Counted from the stretch's first letter, positions 20,004 to 28,559 are shown. The stretch: DNA of 64,000 nt from DATCMH01 sp036563505 (GCA_036563505.1 DATCMH010000017.1:1-64000); one strand, 5' to 3'. Program-made: numbers and translations. The notes: generated by a model not told the origin, from the sequence alone.

Positions 20004-22076
20004 GTGCTCTCCCTTTCCTTCTCCCCCCTGATCCCGCTCTGGCTACTGGGCACCCTCGCCGCCATGGCCGTGGTGCTCGCGCTCATCGCGGGCCTCACCC
20101 GCGGCCCCGTCGCGGCGATCCGGGCCTTGGCTCTCCTCCTCGTGCTGGCCGCGCTCACGAACCCGTCCCTCGTCCAGGAGGAGCGCGAGCGCACCCGTGA
20201 CGTGGTGGCGGTGGTGGTCGACCGCTCGACCTCGCAGACCTTAGGCGAGCGGCCGGGCATGACCGAGCGCGCACTCGCGCAAGTGCGCCGGCGCTTCGCA
20301 GCCCTGCCCAACGTCGACCCGCGCTTCATCGAGGCGGCGGACGGCGAGGGCGACGATGGCACCCGGCTCTTTGCGGCGCTGGCGAACGGCCTCGCGGACG
20401 TACCGCCCGACCGCCTCGCCGGCGTCGTCCTGCTCACGGACGGCGTGGTGCACGATATCCCGGCCAGCGCCGCGGCGCTGGGCTTCCGGGCGCCGCTCCA
20501 CGCCCTGGTGACGGGACGGCCCACCGAGCGCGACCGGCAGATCAAGCTGACCGAGGCGCCCCGTTTCGGTATCGTCGGCCGCGACCAGACCATCCGCGCG
20601 CAGGTGATGGAGCGGGGCGGCACCGGCTCGGCCGCGGTCACCGTGCGCCGCGACGGGCAGGTGATCGTGCGCCAGGAGGTGCGGACCGATCAGCCCTTCT
20701 CGCTTGCCATCCGCGTCGAGCACGGCGGTCCGAACGTGGTGGAGATCGAGGCGGAGGCCCTGCCCGGCGAGCTCACCACGGCGAACAACCGCGCCGTCGT
20801 CACGATCGAGGGCATCCGGGAGAAGCTGCGGGTGCTCCTCGTCTCCGGCGAGCCCCATGCGGGCGAGCGCACCTGGCGCAACCTCCTGAAATCCGACGCC
20901 AACGTCGACCTCGTCCACTTTACGATCCTGCGCCCGCCGGAGAAGCAGGACGGAACGCCGATCAACGAGCTCTCCCTCATCGCCTTCCCGACGCGGGAGC
21001 TGTTCCAGCAGAAGATCAAGGAATTCGACCTCATCATCTTCGACCGCTACGCCAACCAGAGCGTGCTGCCGTCGAGCTACTTCGACAACATCGCCCGCTA
21101 CGTGCGCGAGGGCGGGGCGATGCTGATCGCGGCGGGGCCGGAATTCGCCTCGGCCTCGAGCCTCGCCCGCACCCGGCTCTCCCCCGTGATCCCGGGCAGC
21201 CCCGACGGACGGATCGTCGAGGAACCCTACAAGGCAAGGCTCACCGAGCCGGGCCTGCGCCACCCCGTGACGCGGGAGCTGCCCGGCAGCGAGGCCTCGC
21301 CTCCGGCCTGGGGCGAGTGGCTCAGGGTCATCGGCGCCCAGGTGAAGGGCGGCTCGACCGTGATGTCGGGAGCGAGCAACCTGCCGCTCCTCGTCCTCCA
21401 GCGAGAGGACAAGGGGCGCGTGGCGCTCCTCCTCTCCGATCACGCCTGGCTTTGGGCGCGGGGCTATCGCGAGGGCGGCCCGCATCTCGATCTCCTGCGG
21501 CGTCTCGCTCACTGGCTGATGAAGGAGCCGGCCCTCGAGGAGGAGGCCCTGCGGGCCAGTGCCGTGGGCCGCGACATCCGCATCGAGCGCCAGACGATGG
21601 GCAACGAGCCCGGTCCCGCGACGCTCACCGCGCCGAGCGGTGCGGAGCGCACCCTCGCGCTCGGCGAGGAGAAGCCGGGCCTATTTGCTGCGCAGGTCAC
21701 GAGCCGCGAGTTCGGCCTGCACACGATCCGCTCCGGCGACCTCGTGGCCTTCGCGAGCGTCGGCCCGGCCAACCCGCGCGAACTCGTCGACGTGTTCTCC
21801 GATACGGAAGCCCTGCGCCCCGTCGCGGAGGGGACGGGCGGCTCCGTGCGGCGGGTCGCGCTCGAGGGCGAGGCGGTGATCGTGCCTCGGATCCAGGAGG
21901 TTCGGTCCGGCTCGCGCTTCGCCGGCGGCGACTGGATCGGGATTCGCCCGAGCGAGAGCGCGGTGGTGCGCGGCGTCTCCGTGTTCCCCCTCGCGATCGG
22001 CCTCCTCGGCCTGCTGCTGCTCGTCGGCGCGACGCTTGCGGCTTGGCTCGCGGAAGGGCGCCGGCGCGGGACGTAG
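20004..22076 (+). CDS. vWA / glutamine-amidotransferase-like membrane protein of the MoxR operon
   Basis: A 690-residue protein with two N-terminal membrane helices, then a vWA-like region containing a complete DxSxS (VDRSTS near residue 75) and LLTDGVVHD. A GATase1-like domain follows (FDLIIFDRYANQS, REGGAMLIAAGPEF near residues 340-380). A single C-terminal helix (VFPLAIGLLGLLLLVGATLAAWL) ends the protein. It starts with GTG; GGAG lies 13 bases upstream, on the edge of the repeat. Last of the four conserved genes; function unknown. Confidence 0.88.
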   Translation: MLSLSFSPLIPLWLLGTLAAMAVVLALIAGLTRGPVAAIRALALLLVLAALTNPSLVQEERERTRDVVAVVVDRSTSQTLGERPGMTERALAQVRRRFAALPNVDPRFIEAADGEGDDGTRLFAALANGLADVPPDRLAGVVLLTDGVVHDIPASAAALGFRAPLHALVTGRPTERDRQIKLTEAPRFGIVGRDQTIRAQVMERGGTGSAAVTVRRDGQVIVRQEVRTDQPFSLAIRVEHGGPNVVEIEAEALPGELTTANNRAVVTIEGIREKLRVLLVSGEPHAGERTWRNLLKSDANVDLVHFTILRPPEKQDGTPINELSLIAFPTRELFQQKIKEFDLIIFDRYANQSVLPSSYFDNIARYVREGGAMLIAAGPEFASASSLARTRLSPVIPGSPDGRIVEEPYKARLTEPGLRHPVTRELPGSEASPPAWGEWLRVIGAQVKGGSTVMSGASNLPLLVLQREDKGRVALLLSDHAWLWARGYREGGPHLDLLRRLAHWLMKEPALEEEALRASAVGRDIRIERQTMGNEPGPATLTAPSGAERTLALGEEKPGLFAAQVTSREFGLHTIRSGDLVAFASVGPANPRELVDVFSDTEALRPVAEGTGGSVRRVALEGEAVIVPRIQEVRSGSRFAGGDWIGIRPSESAVVRGVSVFPLAIGLLGLLLLVGATLAAWLAEGRRRGT

Positions 22077-22174
22077 GCTTCCGATTCGCGGCGGATTCAC
22101 CTAAGATCATCAAGACGGAGTTAATCCGTTCCTGGCAGGGTGCCGGCCAGTCCAGTCCCGGACGGGAGATCGTC

Positions 22175-23005
22175 ATGCGGCGCGCCATCGCCTGCGCCCT
22201 CCTCATCCTCGCGGCGGCTCAGCCGGCGTCGGCCCAGCCTGCGCCGACCCAGACGCGCGCGGTTCAGGTGGGCTCGACCACCTCGGTGGAGGACAGCGGC
22301 CTCATGGCCGATCTCACGCCCCGCTTCCGGGCGGCGACCGGTCTCAGCATCGACCTGACCGCGAAGAGCAGCGCCGAGACCCTCGTCCTGGCCCGACGCG
22401 GATTGTACGATGTCGTGATCGTCAACAATCCCGAAGCGGCCGAGGCCTTCGTCGCCGCAGGCGACGGCCTGCCCGCCCGCGCGCTCATGAGCGACACCTT
22501 CATCATCGTGGGCCCGGCGGAGGATCCCGCCGGCGTGCGTCAGGCGCCCGACTTCCCCTCCGCCCTCGTCGCGATCGCCCGCGAGAGGGCGCCCTTCGTC
22601 TCGCGAGGCGACAATTCCGGCACGCATTCCGCCGAAATGAAGATCTGGGCCAGCGCCGGCGTCGACCCTAAGAAGCGGTCAGGCTCCTGGTACCGCGAGA
22701 CGGGCCTCGGCATGGCCGACGCGCTGCAGGTCGCGGCCCGGCTCAAGGCGTATGCCTTCGTCGACCGCGCCACCTGGCTCGCGAGCGGCGTTGCGACGAC
22801 GCTTCCCGCGCTGCAGGTGCGCAACCCGCCCCTGAACCGCTTCGTCGCGGTTCCCGTCAACCCGGCGCGGTACCCGAGCATCCAGGCGAACGAGGCGCGC
22901 CGCTTCCTCGACTGGCTCACCTCGCCCGAGGGCCAGGACGCCATCGGCCGCTACACGGTCGGCGGCGAGCGGCCCTTCGTGCCCGCTACGCGCTCCGGCA
23001 GCTGA
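22175..23005 (+). CDS. TupA/WtpA-like oxyanion-binding protein
   Basis: A 276-residue periplasmic protein with a Sec signal peptide (MRRAIACALLILAAAQPASAQ). VGSTTSVEDSGLMADLTPRF matches the opening of tungstate/molybdate binding proteins. SRGDNSGTHSAEMKIW and a C-terminal WLTSPEGQDAIGRY complete the family pattern. Start at 22175 has GGGAG seven bases upstream. It probably binds tungstate or another tetrahedral oxyanion. No tupB or tupC gene is adjacent, so it is an orphan behind the MoxR operon. Substrate is inferred from family. Confidence 0.85.
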   Translation: MRRAIACALLILAAAQPASAQPAPTQTRAVQVGSTTSVEDSGLMADLTPRFRAATGLSIDLTAKSSAETLVLARRGLYDVVIVNNPEAAEAFVAAGDGLPARALMSDTFIIVGPAEDPAGVRQAPDFPSALVAIARERAPFVSRGDNSGTHSAEMKIWASAGVDPKKRSGSWYRETGLGMADALQVAARLKAYAFVDRATWLASGVATTLPALQVRNPPLNRFVAVPVNPARYPSIQANEARRFLDWLTSPEGQDAIGRYTVGGERPFVPATRSGS

Positions 23006-23008
23006 GCC

Positions 23009-23512
23009 TCACCCGCGCGCCGGCAGCACCGCGCCGTTCGCCCCGGCAAGCGCTCCCTCGTTAAGCTCGCAGGCGAGGAACCGGCGCGGGTCGACCGGAC
23101 CCGGCAGGACGAGCTGGCGCTCAGGGACGGGGCGGAAGCCGAAACGGGCGTAGTAGGGCGCGTCGCCCACCAGCAGCACGAGGGCATGCCCTCCCGCCTT
23201 CGCCGTGTCGAGGGAGCGGCGCATCAGCGCTCCGCCGATGCCCCGGTTCTCGAAGGCCGGGTCGACGGTGAGGGGTCCGAGCACTAGGGCCGGCACTGTG
23301 CCCGCCATCGCCGAGGAGACCCGCACCGAGCCGACGAGGAGCGTGCCGACCAGCGCCGTGAACGAGAGCTCCGGACGCGCCGCAGCGCCCTCGCGCAGGC
23401 GAAACGCCGTGCGGGCGAAGCGCCCGGGTCCGAAAGCGCGCTCGTGGAGACGCTCGACGGCGGCCGCGTCGGCGGCGAGTTCGGGACGGATGACGAGCGG
23501 CAGCTGGGTCAC
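23009..23512 (-). CDS. GNAT-family N-acetyltransferase
   Basis: A 167-residue GNAT protein of the YhbS type. The acetyl-CoA loop is VDPAFENRGIGGALMRRSL near residue 90, followed by ALVLLVGDAPYYARFGFRPV, which is typical of the subfamily. Substrate unknown. It converges on the TupA-like gene with a 3-base gap and has no partner on its strand. Confidence 0.9.
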   Translation of the reverse strand: MTQLPLVIRPELAADAAAVERLHERAFGPGRFARTAFRLREGAAARPELSFTALVGTLLVGSVRVSSAMAGTVPALVLGPLTVDPAFENRGIGGALMRRSLDTAKAGGHALVLLVGDAPYYARFGFRPVPERQLVLPGPVDPRRFLACELNEGALAGANGAVLPARG

Positions 23513-23675
23513 GGCGGGACGACCTTGGACGTGGGCGAACGGATGGCGGGCGCCGGCTCAGGCGCGGCGGCCGTCTCGTCGTCGAAGCGCACGGGTCGTC
23601 ATACGGCAGCGCTTAGCAGGTGATAGGGGGCGGCGCAAACGCGGGCGAAGGCCCTCCCCCTCTCCCTCTCACCTT

Positions 23676-23764
23676 TGTCATGGCCGGGCTCGACCCGGCC
23701 ATCCCGGTTCGGGGGCGGATGGGGTTTCGCGCCGGGGTTCTCGGGTCGAGCCCGGAAACGGCAT
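23676..23764 (+). repeat. Dispersed ~89-bp element, family A, copy 2
   Basis: Begins tgtcatggccgggctcgac and ends near gaaacggcat. The hairpin atggccggg/cccggccat is exact. The second stem (tctcgggtcgagcccgga) carries a few substitutions relative to copies 1 and 3. A family-C copy follows after about 40 bases. Confidence 0.8.
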
Positions 23765-23803
23765 GGGAGGTGGTCTGAGGCGTGCGGGCCTTGTGCCCGG
23801 CTT

Positions 23804-24040
23804 CCCCTCACCCTCGCTCACCTCTGGTTCGCTTGCTTCGCCTGCCGGTGCGCAGGCGAAGCCCTCTCCCCGGAAGGGAGAGGGTTGGGGCACTCGGGTG
23901 TCGGCGCTGTGGTCGTTGACCTGACATGGCAGAGCGCGTCCCTCCTCTCCCGGCAGGGGAGAGGGCTCGTGCGGAACGATATGTTCCGTGCGAGCAAGCG
24001 CAACGAAGTGGAGCGAGGGTGAGGGGGTGCTCTCCGCCGC
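23804..24040. repeat. Dispersed ~230-bp repeat, family C, copy 2
   Basis: Begins cccctcaccctcgctcac and ends gagcgagggtgagggggt, an imperfect inverted pair. Shares with copies 1 and 3 the cgcaggcgaagccctctcc block and the ctctcccggcaggggagagg hairpin. The internal stem here reads cgtgcggaac/gttccgtgcg-like, differing from the ccgacgcgac stem of copies 1 and 3. Confidence 0.7.
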
Positions 24041-24117
24041 TCGGACCTACGCCCACCACCCCTCATCCGCCCCGCTGTGCCAGGCACCTCCTCCCGCACG
24101 GGGCAATGACAACCGCC

Positions 24118-24612
24118 TCACCACTCCGCAGCCGGCGGCGAGCCGGAGGCGATCTCGGCGAGGCGGCGGTGGGTGGCGCCGGTGGTGCCGTCCGGCAGGG
24201 CGTCGAGAGGAAAGAAGCCGGCGCCGGCGATCTCGCGGTCGGGTGCCTTCACCTCGGCGACACGAAAACGCCGCACGATGTAGACCGCGACGTGGTCGCG
24301 GCCGGCGAGCCGCGGGTTGAAGAACAGGCCGTGGAGCATCGGTTCGGCCGAGAGCTCGAGGCCCGCCTCCTCGCGCAGCTCGCGCCGCAGCGCCTCGCCC
24401 GCGGTCTCGCCGATCTCCACCCCGCCCCCGGGCAGGTGCCACCCCTTCACGTAGGTGTGGCGAACCAGGAACACGCGAGAGGCTTCGTCGAGCACGACGG
24501 CGCGCACCCCCATGGTCAGCCCCCGGGCAAAGCGCCAGTAGAGGTGCAGGAGGCGGCCGAGGGCCGCGGGTGGCGCGGGCTCGTCGGAACGGGGCGTGGT
24601 CATGTCAGGCAT
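24118..24612 (-). CDS. Nudix hydrolase
   Basis: A 164-residue Nudix protein with an intact box: GGGVEIGETAGEALRRELRE leading into EEAGLEL. The substrate is not predictable; HLPGGGVEIGE and VRHTYVKGW resemble broad nucleotide-sugar/ADP-ribose type enzymes. It lies 46 bases downstream of the 4-coumarate:CoA ligase on the same strand, so it may be the last gene of the PYP operon. Two ATGs (24612 and 24603) are possible and neither has a strong ribosome site. Confidence 0.82.
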   Translation of the reverse strand: MPDMTTPRSDEPAPPAALGRLLHLYWRFARGLTMGVRAVVLDEASRVFLVRHTYVKGWHLPGGGVEIGETAGEALRRELREEAGLELSAEPMLHGLFFNPRLAGRDHVAVYIVRRFRVAEVKAPDREIAGAGFFPLDALPDGTTGATHRRLAEIASGSPPAAEW

Positions 24613-24658
24613 CTGAGCAGCTTTGCCCGCGCGGTGCCACCGCGCCGGTCCGGCGCGC

Positions 24659-25879
24659 TCACCAGTCGGCGAGCTTGCCGGCGTCCGTCCGCGGCAGGAC
24701 CGCCCCGAAGGCGAGCGCCTTCGGTCGGGCGGGCGCGGGCAGTTCCCGGTCGATGAAGGCCTGGAGCCCGCGCTCCAGCGCGTCGAGGGCCGTCCCGTCC
24801 GCGGGCACGACGAAGGCCTTGAGGCGCGCGCCCTCCTCCGGCCGCATGGGGCGGACGACCGCTTCGCGGACGCCCGGATGCCGGCGCAGCAAGGCCGCGA
24901 CCTCCCCGGGGAAGACGTTGACGCCACCCACCTGCACCGCCTCGTCCACGCGCCCGGTCACGGTGAACTGCCGCGGGCTCGAGAAGCTGAGACGGTCCAT
25001 CGTCACGGCCGTCCGCCCGGTCGATCGCACCAGGGTCGCGGGGGCCGGCGCAGTGCTCGGGTCGAGAGGCGTCCAGAGCGGGAAGAGCGTATAGGCCTCC
25101 TCCGGCCAGCGCCGCGCGCCGATGCCCGCCGTCTCGCTCGAGCCGTAGATCTCGACGAGGCCGGACAACCCCTTCGCGATCAGCGCTTCTTTGAGCCAGG
25201 TGGGACAGGGAGCGGTCGACGTCGCCCCGACCACACCCGCGGGAAAGCGCGCGAGGGAACGCTCCAGGAAGCTCCAACGGTCCGGGAAGGAGACCAGAAG
25301 ATCGCCGTCGCTCAGGCTGTCCCGCAGGGTCGCGGGCGACAGGCCGAGGCTATCGATCACCGGCACGCCCAGCCGAGCCGGCAGGAGGGCGGTGAACAGG
25401 AATCCGTAGATGTGGTGCGCCGGCGCCAGGGCGGCGATCCGGCTCCGGTCCGCGAAGAGGTCCGCCAGCACTTCGACTTCCGCGGCGAGGTCGGCGAGCG
25501 CGTGGGTGCAGCGCTTCGGCGCCCCCGTCGAGCCGGAGGTGGCGAAGGTGACCTCGGCGCCCGGGCGGGTCCAGGCGGCCTCGACGAGGTCGAGCCAGGC
25601 GCCCCAGACCGGGCGATCGAGGAGCGCCTCCGCCTCGCCGGCCGCGTCGAGATGAGTCATCTCATTGAAGGCCGCGGCGAGCCAGAGCCGCTCCAGGGAA
25701 TCAAGGCCGAGCCCCTCCTCGCCCATCGCCATCCCGTCCGCCCAGGGGCCGGGAGGAAGCGTCCGGGCCTCGCCGGAGCGGCCGCGGGCCGCCGCGATCT
25801 CCGCCCGTGCCTTCGATTCCATCACGCGGGCGACAGCGGCGCGGTCCAAGCGAACGTCCGGCGCGTCGGAGCGGATCAC
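24659..25879 (-). CDS. pcl: 4-coumarate:CoA ligase of the photoactive-yellow-protein activation family
   Basis: A 406-residue adenylate-forming ligase, much shorter than ordinary acyl-CoA synthetases (500+). The P-loop TSGSTGAPK lies at 114-122, followed by VEIYGSSETAGIG, FTVTGRVDEAVQVGGVNVFP and the catalytic C-terminal lysine K402 in TDAGKLADW. The N-terminal ~80 residues contain LGLDSLERL, resembling an acyl-carrier Ser site. The compact size and the PYP-like gene two genes upstream point to the ligase that activates p-coumarate for attachment to PYP. The GTG start lies 17 bases after the cyclase stop. Substrate is inferred. Confidence 0.8.
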   Translation of the reverse strand: MIRSDAPDVRLDRAAVARVMESKARAEIAAARGRSGEARTLPPGPWADGMAMGEEGLGLDSLERLWLAAAFNEMTHLDAAGEAEALLDRPVWGAWLDLVEAAWTRPGAEVTFATSGSTGAPKRCTHALADLAAEVEVLADLFADRSRIAALAPAHHIYGFLFTALLPARLGVPVIDSLGLSPATLRDSLSDGDLLVSFPDRWSFLERSLARFPAGVVGATSTAPCPTWLKEALIAKGLSGLVEIYGSSETAGIGARRWPEEAYTLFPLWTPLDPSTAPAPATLVRSTGRTAVTMDRLSFSSPRQFTVTGRVDEAVQVGGVNVFPGEVAALLRRHPGVREAVVRPMRPEEGARLKAFVVPADGTALDALERGLQAFIDRELPAPARPKALAFGAVLPRTDAGKLADW

Positions 25880-25896
25880 GGCCAAAGTCCTTTGCT

Positions 25897-27186
25897 TCAA
25901 GCGACGGCCCTGATCGGGGCATGGACCTCCACGCGGTTCCGCCCGCCCTGCTTGGCCCGATACAGGGCATCGTCGGCGGCCTGGAGGAGCTTGCTGACGT
26001 TGGTGACCGGACCGCCCATCGTCGCGCAGCCGAAGCTCGCCGTGAACCCGATGACGTGCCCCGCTGCCTCGACCTTCAGGCCCTGGATCGCCCCGCGCAG
26101 GCGCTCGGCCACGAGGCGGGTGGCTTCGAGGTCGATGGAGGGCAGCACGATGGCGAATTCCTCGCCTCCGAGGCGGCCCATGATGTCGACGGAGCGCAGC
26201 ATGCCGCGGCAGGTGGTTGCCAGTGCCTTCAGCACCGCATCGCCCGCCGGATGCCCGTAGGTGTCGTTGACGCTCTTGAAGTGGTCGGCGTCGAGCATGA
26301 TGGCCGAGAGCGGCTGCTCCAGGCGCTTCCAGCGCTCGGCTTCCGCCTCCGCCAGCTCGAAGAAGCGAGCCCGGTTCGCCACCCCGGTGAGGTGGTCGGT
26401 GGTCATGAGGCGCTTGATCTGGTCGCCCGAGACCTTCTTCTCGGTGACATCGCGCAGCACCACCGAGAAGCCCGCGACCTGGCCGTTGTCTTCCTTGAGC
26501 GCCGCGACGAGGCTCTGCGCCCAGTAGCGCGAGCCGTCCTTGCGCCGGCGCCAACCCTCATCAATGTGCCAGCCGTCGCGCCGGGCGAAGTCCACCTGCT
26601 CCAAGGCTCGGCCCTGGATCGCCTCGTCGGGGAAGAGGAAGGCGTTGAGCGTCCGCCCCAGGACGTCCCGGTCGGTGAAGCCGGTCTGGCGCTGGCCGGA
26701 CTGGTTCCAGCCGTTGATGCGTCCGTTCGCGTCGAGGGCGAAGAGGGCGAAGTCATTCACCCCCGTCATAATGGCCGAGAACCAGGATTCGGCCTGCTTG
26801 AGGCGCCGCTCCTGCGCGACCTGTTGCGAGATGTCGGTGAGCACGGCCATGATGCGGCCGGCCTCGATCTTGATCACCGTGCAGGCGAGGATGCTCTGCT
26901 CCTCGCCCTGGCCGACGACGACGCGGTAGTTCTCGCAGATCGTCCCCCGGGTTTCGGCGAAGCTCTCGACGAGGTTGCGGATCTCCGGGGCGCAGCTTCC
27001 CAGGACGTCGAAAAGGTTCGTGACCACCGGCGCGATGGGGAACAGGAGCTGGAGGGCCAGCGGGTTCATCATGCCGACCGCGCCCGCCTCGTCGAACTGC
27101 ACGAGGCCGACCGGGCAGGCGTAGAGGAAGTCGAGAAGCTGCTCGTTCTCGGCTTGCAGGGCGTCCGCGTCGAGGGGCATGTCCAT
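25897..27186 (-). CDS. PAS-PAS-GGDEF diguanylate cyclase
   Basis: A 429-residue soluble protein with two PAS domains (roughly residues 12-125 and 130-255) and a GGDEF domain (~260-425). The active-site loop is GGEEF at 340-344. The product-inhibition site RxxD is present as RSVD at 331-334, five residues before it. It is predicted to make cyclic di-GMP from 2 GTP and to be feedback-inhibited. It has no membrane segment. The ATG lies two bases after the PYP-like stop, so it is translationally coupled and is the likely output partner of the photoreceptor. Confidence 0.92.
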   Translation of the reverse strand: MDMPLDADALQAENEQLLDFLYACPVGLVQFDEAGAVGMMNPLALQLLFPIAPVVTNLFDVLGSCAPEIRNLVESFAETRGTICENYRVVVGQGEEQSILACTVIKIEAGRIMAVLTDISQQVAQERRLKQAESWFSAIMTGVNDFALFALDANGRINGWNQSGQRQTGFTDRDVLGRTLNAFLFPDEAIQGRALEQVDFARRDGWHIDEGWRRRKDGSRYWAQSLVAALKEDNGQVAGFSVVLRDVTEKKVSGDQIKRLMTTDHLTGVANRARFFELAEAEAERWKRLEQPLSAIMLDADHFKSVNDTYGHPAGDAVLKALATTCRGMLRSVDIMGRLGGEEFAIVLPSIDLEATRLVAERLRGAIQGLKVEAAGHVIGFTASFGCATMGGPVTNVSKLLQAADDALYRAKQGGRNRVEVHAPIRAVA

Positions 27187-27188
27187 CC

Positions 27189-27542
27189 TCAGCGCTGGAT
27201 CAGGATGTAGCGCCGCGGCGCGTCAGGCTCCTGGAGCAGGCGCACCTTCACCGGGGTCGGGCGCATGCGGAAGGTGAGCACGTAATCGACCGCGGCGTCG
27301 AGGGACGGCTCGTCCTCGAAGCGCTGGGCGACGAGGCGGTTGTTCATGCAGGGCGCGACGGCGGTGAAGAAGTGACGGCCGAGCACGGTGTCGCGGGACA
27401 GCCCCGCCATGCGCGCCTCCGCGGCGCTGTAGACCTCGACCTCGTTGGCGCGGTTCAATCCCACGGTGCCGAAGGGAAGTCCGTCGAGCGTAGCAGCGTC
27501 GGCACGGTCAAGGTCGGCAAGAGCAACGGAGGAGAAATGCAT
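27189..27542 (-). CDS. pyp: Photoactive yellow protein homologue (PAS-fold blue-light receptor)
   Basis: A 117-residue single-PAS protein that aligns end to end with photoactive yellow protein (125 residues in Halorhodospira). Chromophore-pocket residues are kept: Cys65 in VAPC (Cys69, p-coumaroyl thioester site), Tyr38 and Glu42 in VYSAAE (Tyr42, Glu46), and Met93 (Met100). Thr50 and Arg52 equivalents are Ala46 and Leu48. GRHFFTAVAPC and RMRPTPVKV are characteristic. It is first in the pyp-cyclase-ligase operon. Likely a blue-light sensor whose photocycle is tuned by the changed positions. Chromophore binding is inferred. Confidence 0.88.
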   Translation of the reverse strand: MHFSSVALADLDRADAATLDGLPFGTVGLNRANEVEVYSAAEARMAGLSRDTVLGRHFFTAVAPCMNNRLVAQRFEDEPSLDAAVDYVLTFRMRPTPVKVRLLQEPDAPRRYILIQR

Positions 27543-27698
27543 GGAGCGATTCGAAGTGATCACGGGCGATGGGTCAACCTGCACGGGAAGGGTGAGCGGA
27601 GCGTTAACCCAAGCTGCACCCAGGCCCGTCCATAGGATGAGCTCGGAGCCGGGGCGACGGACGCGTCCCGGTCGCTCGCTGCTCTCCCGTGTCAGGCC

Positions 27699-28226
27699 AT
27701 GCTTCGCTTCCTCGTCGCCGTCCTGATCGGCGCCACCGCGGCCTGCAGTCTTCTGCCGCGCCCCGTTGAGGGCTTGGGCGGCGAGGCCGGCTGGTCGGCT
27801 CTGCCCCTGCGCTCCTGGCTTTCCGAAGAGCGCGGTGTGCCGGAGGCGGTCGCGCTGTGCGCGGCGCCCGACTGCCCGGGCCGTCTCGCCGTCGGGGTGA
27901 TCCGCCTCAGCCCAGACGAGGCGAGGGGTGCCGCAGCGATCCTCGCCGATCCCTCGCGCCTCGCCCGGGAACTCGAGGCCCGGGCGCGGGCGCCGTCCCG
28001 CAAGGGCGCGAAGCCTCGCCCGCCAACCTCGATCGAGGTTCGGCCGCTCGGGATGAGCGACCGCCGGGGCTTCGCGATCACCCTCGCCCGGCGGGACGGA
28101 ACGCAGGCTGTCCACGGCGCGGTGATCGCGACCGGAGCGGATGAGGTCGTGATTGCCATCGGTGACGTGAGCGCCGAGGTCGAGGACGCTGCCCGGCGCG
28201 CGGCCCGCGGCCGCGGCACCCGATAG
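27699..28226 (+). CDS. Putative lipoprotein
   Basis: A 175-residue protein with a short hydrophobic N-terminus ending in TAAC (Cys16), a weak lipobox. The rest is Arg/Ala-rich with no recognised domain; WSALPLRSWLSEERGVPEA and RRGFAITLARRDG are the most structured parts. It is divergent from pyp (156-base gap) and 93 bases upstream of purS. It may be an envelope protein of unknown role. Confidence 0.72.
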   Translation: MLRFLVAVLIGATAACSLLPRPVEGLGGEAGWSALPLRSWLSEERGVPEAVALCAAPDCPGRLAVGVIRLSPDEARGAAAILADPSRLARELEARARAPSRKGAKPRPPTSIEVRPLGMSDRRGFAITLARRDGTQAVHGAVIATGADEVVIAIGDVSAEVEDAARRAARGRGTR

Positions 28227-28319
28227 ATCGTCCGGCGGTTGTCTCGCGGGCGCGCCTGTGCGAGAGGCCGGCTCAGCCGCTTTCAGGACGGGCGGCGTCG
28301 AAAGCCCTGAGGAGCGCGC

Positions 28320-28559
28320 ATGAAGGCCCGTGTCATCGTGACCTTGAAGACCGGCGTGCTCGACCCGCAGGGCAAGGCCATCGAGGGGGCGCTTCGCTCG
28401 CTCGGCGTCGAGGGCGTGGCGAGCGTGCGCCAGGGCAAAGTCTTCGACGTCGAGCTCGACGCGGCGGACGAGGGCGCAGCCCGGGCGGCGCTCGACCAAG
28501 CCTGCGCCAAGCTTCTGGCCAACACGGTCATCGAGAATTACCGGATCGAGATCGCCTGA
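28320..28559 (+). CDS. purS: Phosphoribosylformylglycinamidine synthase subunit PurS
   Basis: A 79-residue PurS, complete, starting MKARVIVTLKTGVLDPQGKA, which is diagnostic. It bridges PurQ and PurL in the FGAM synthase complex of purine synthesis. A GAGGAG ribosome site precedes the ATG. The stop overlaps the purQ ATG by one base. purC, which often precedes purS in this group, is not adjacent here. Confidence 0.96.
   Translation: MKARVIVTLKTGVLDPQGKAIEGALRSLGVEGVASVRQGKVFDVELDAADEGAARAALDQACAKLLANTVIENYRIEIA

Larger units (their letters stand above)
23513..24117. other. Long intergenic region composed mostly of repeats
   Basis: 605 bases with no supported gene. From left to right it holds ~160 bases without clear structure, a family-A copy (23676-23764), a family-C copy (23804-24040), and a diverged family-D hairpin (24056-24110). 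Confidence 0.6.

Noticed and set aside
21317..22174. N-terminal extension of the TupA-like protein
   Set aside because: It is read out of frame through the preceding gene. The signal peptide and ribosome site place the start at 22175.
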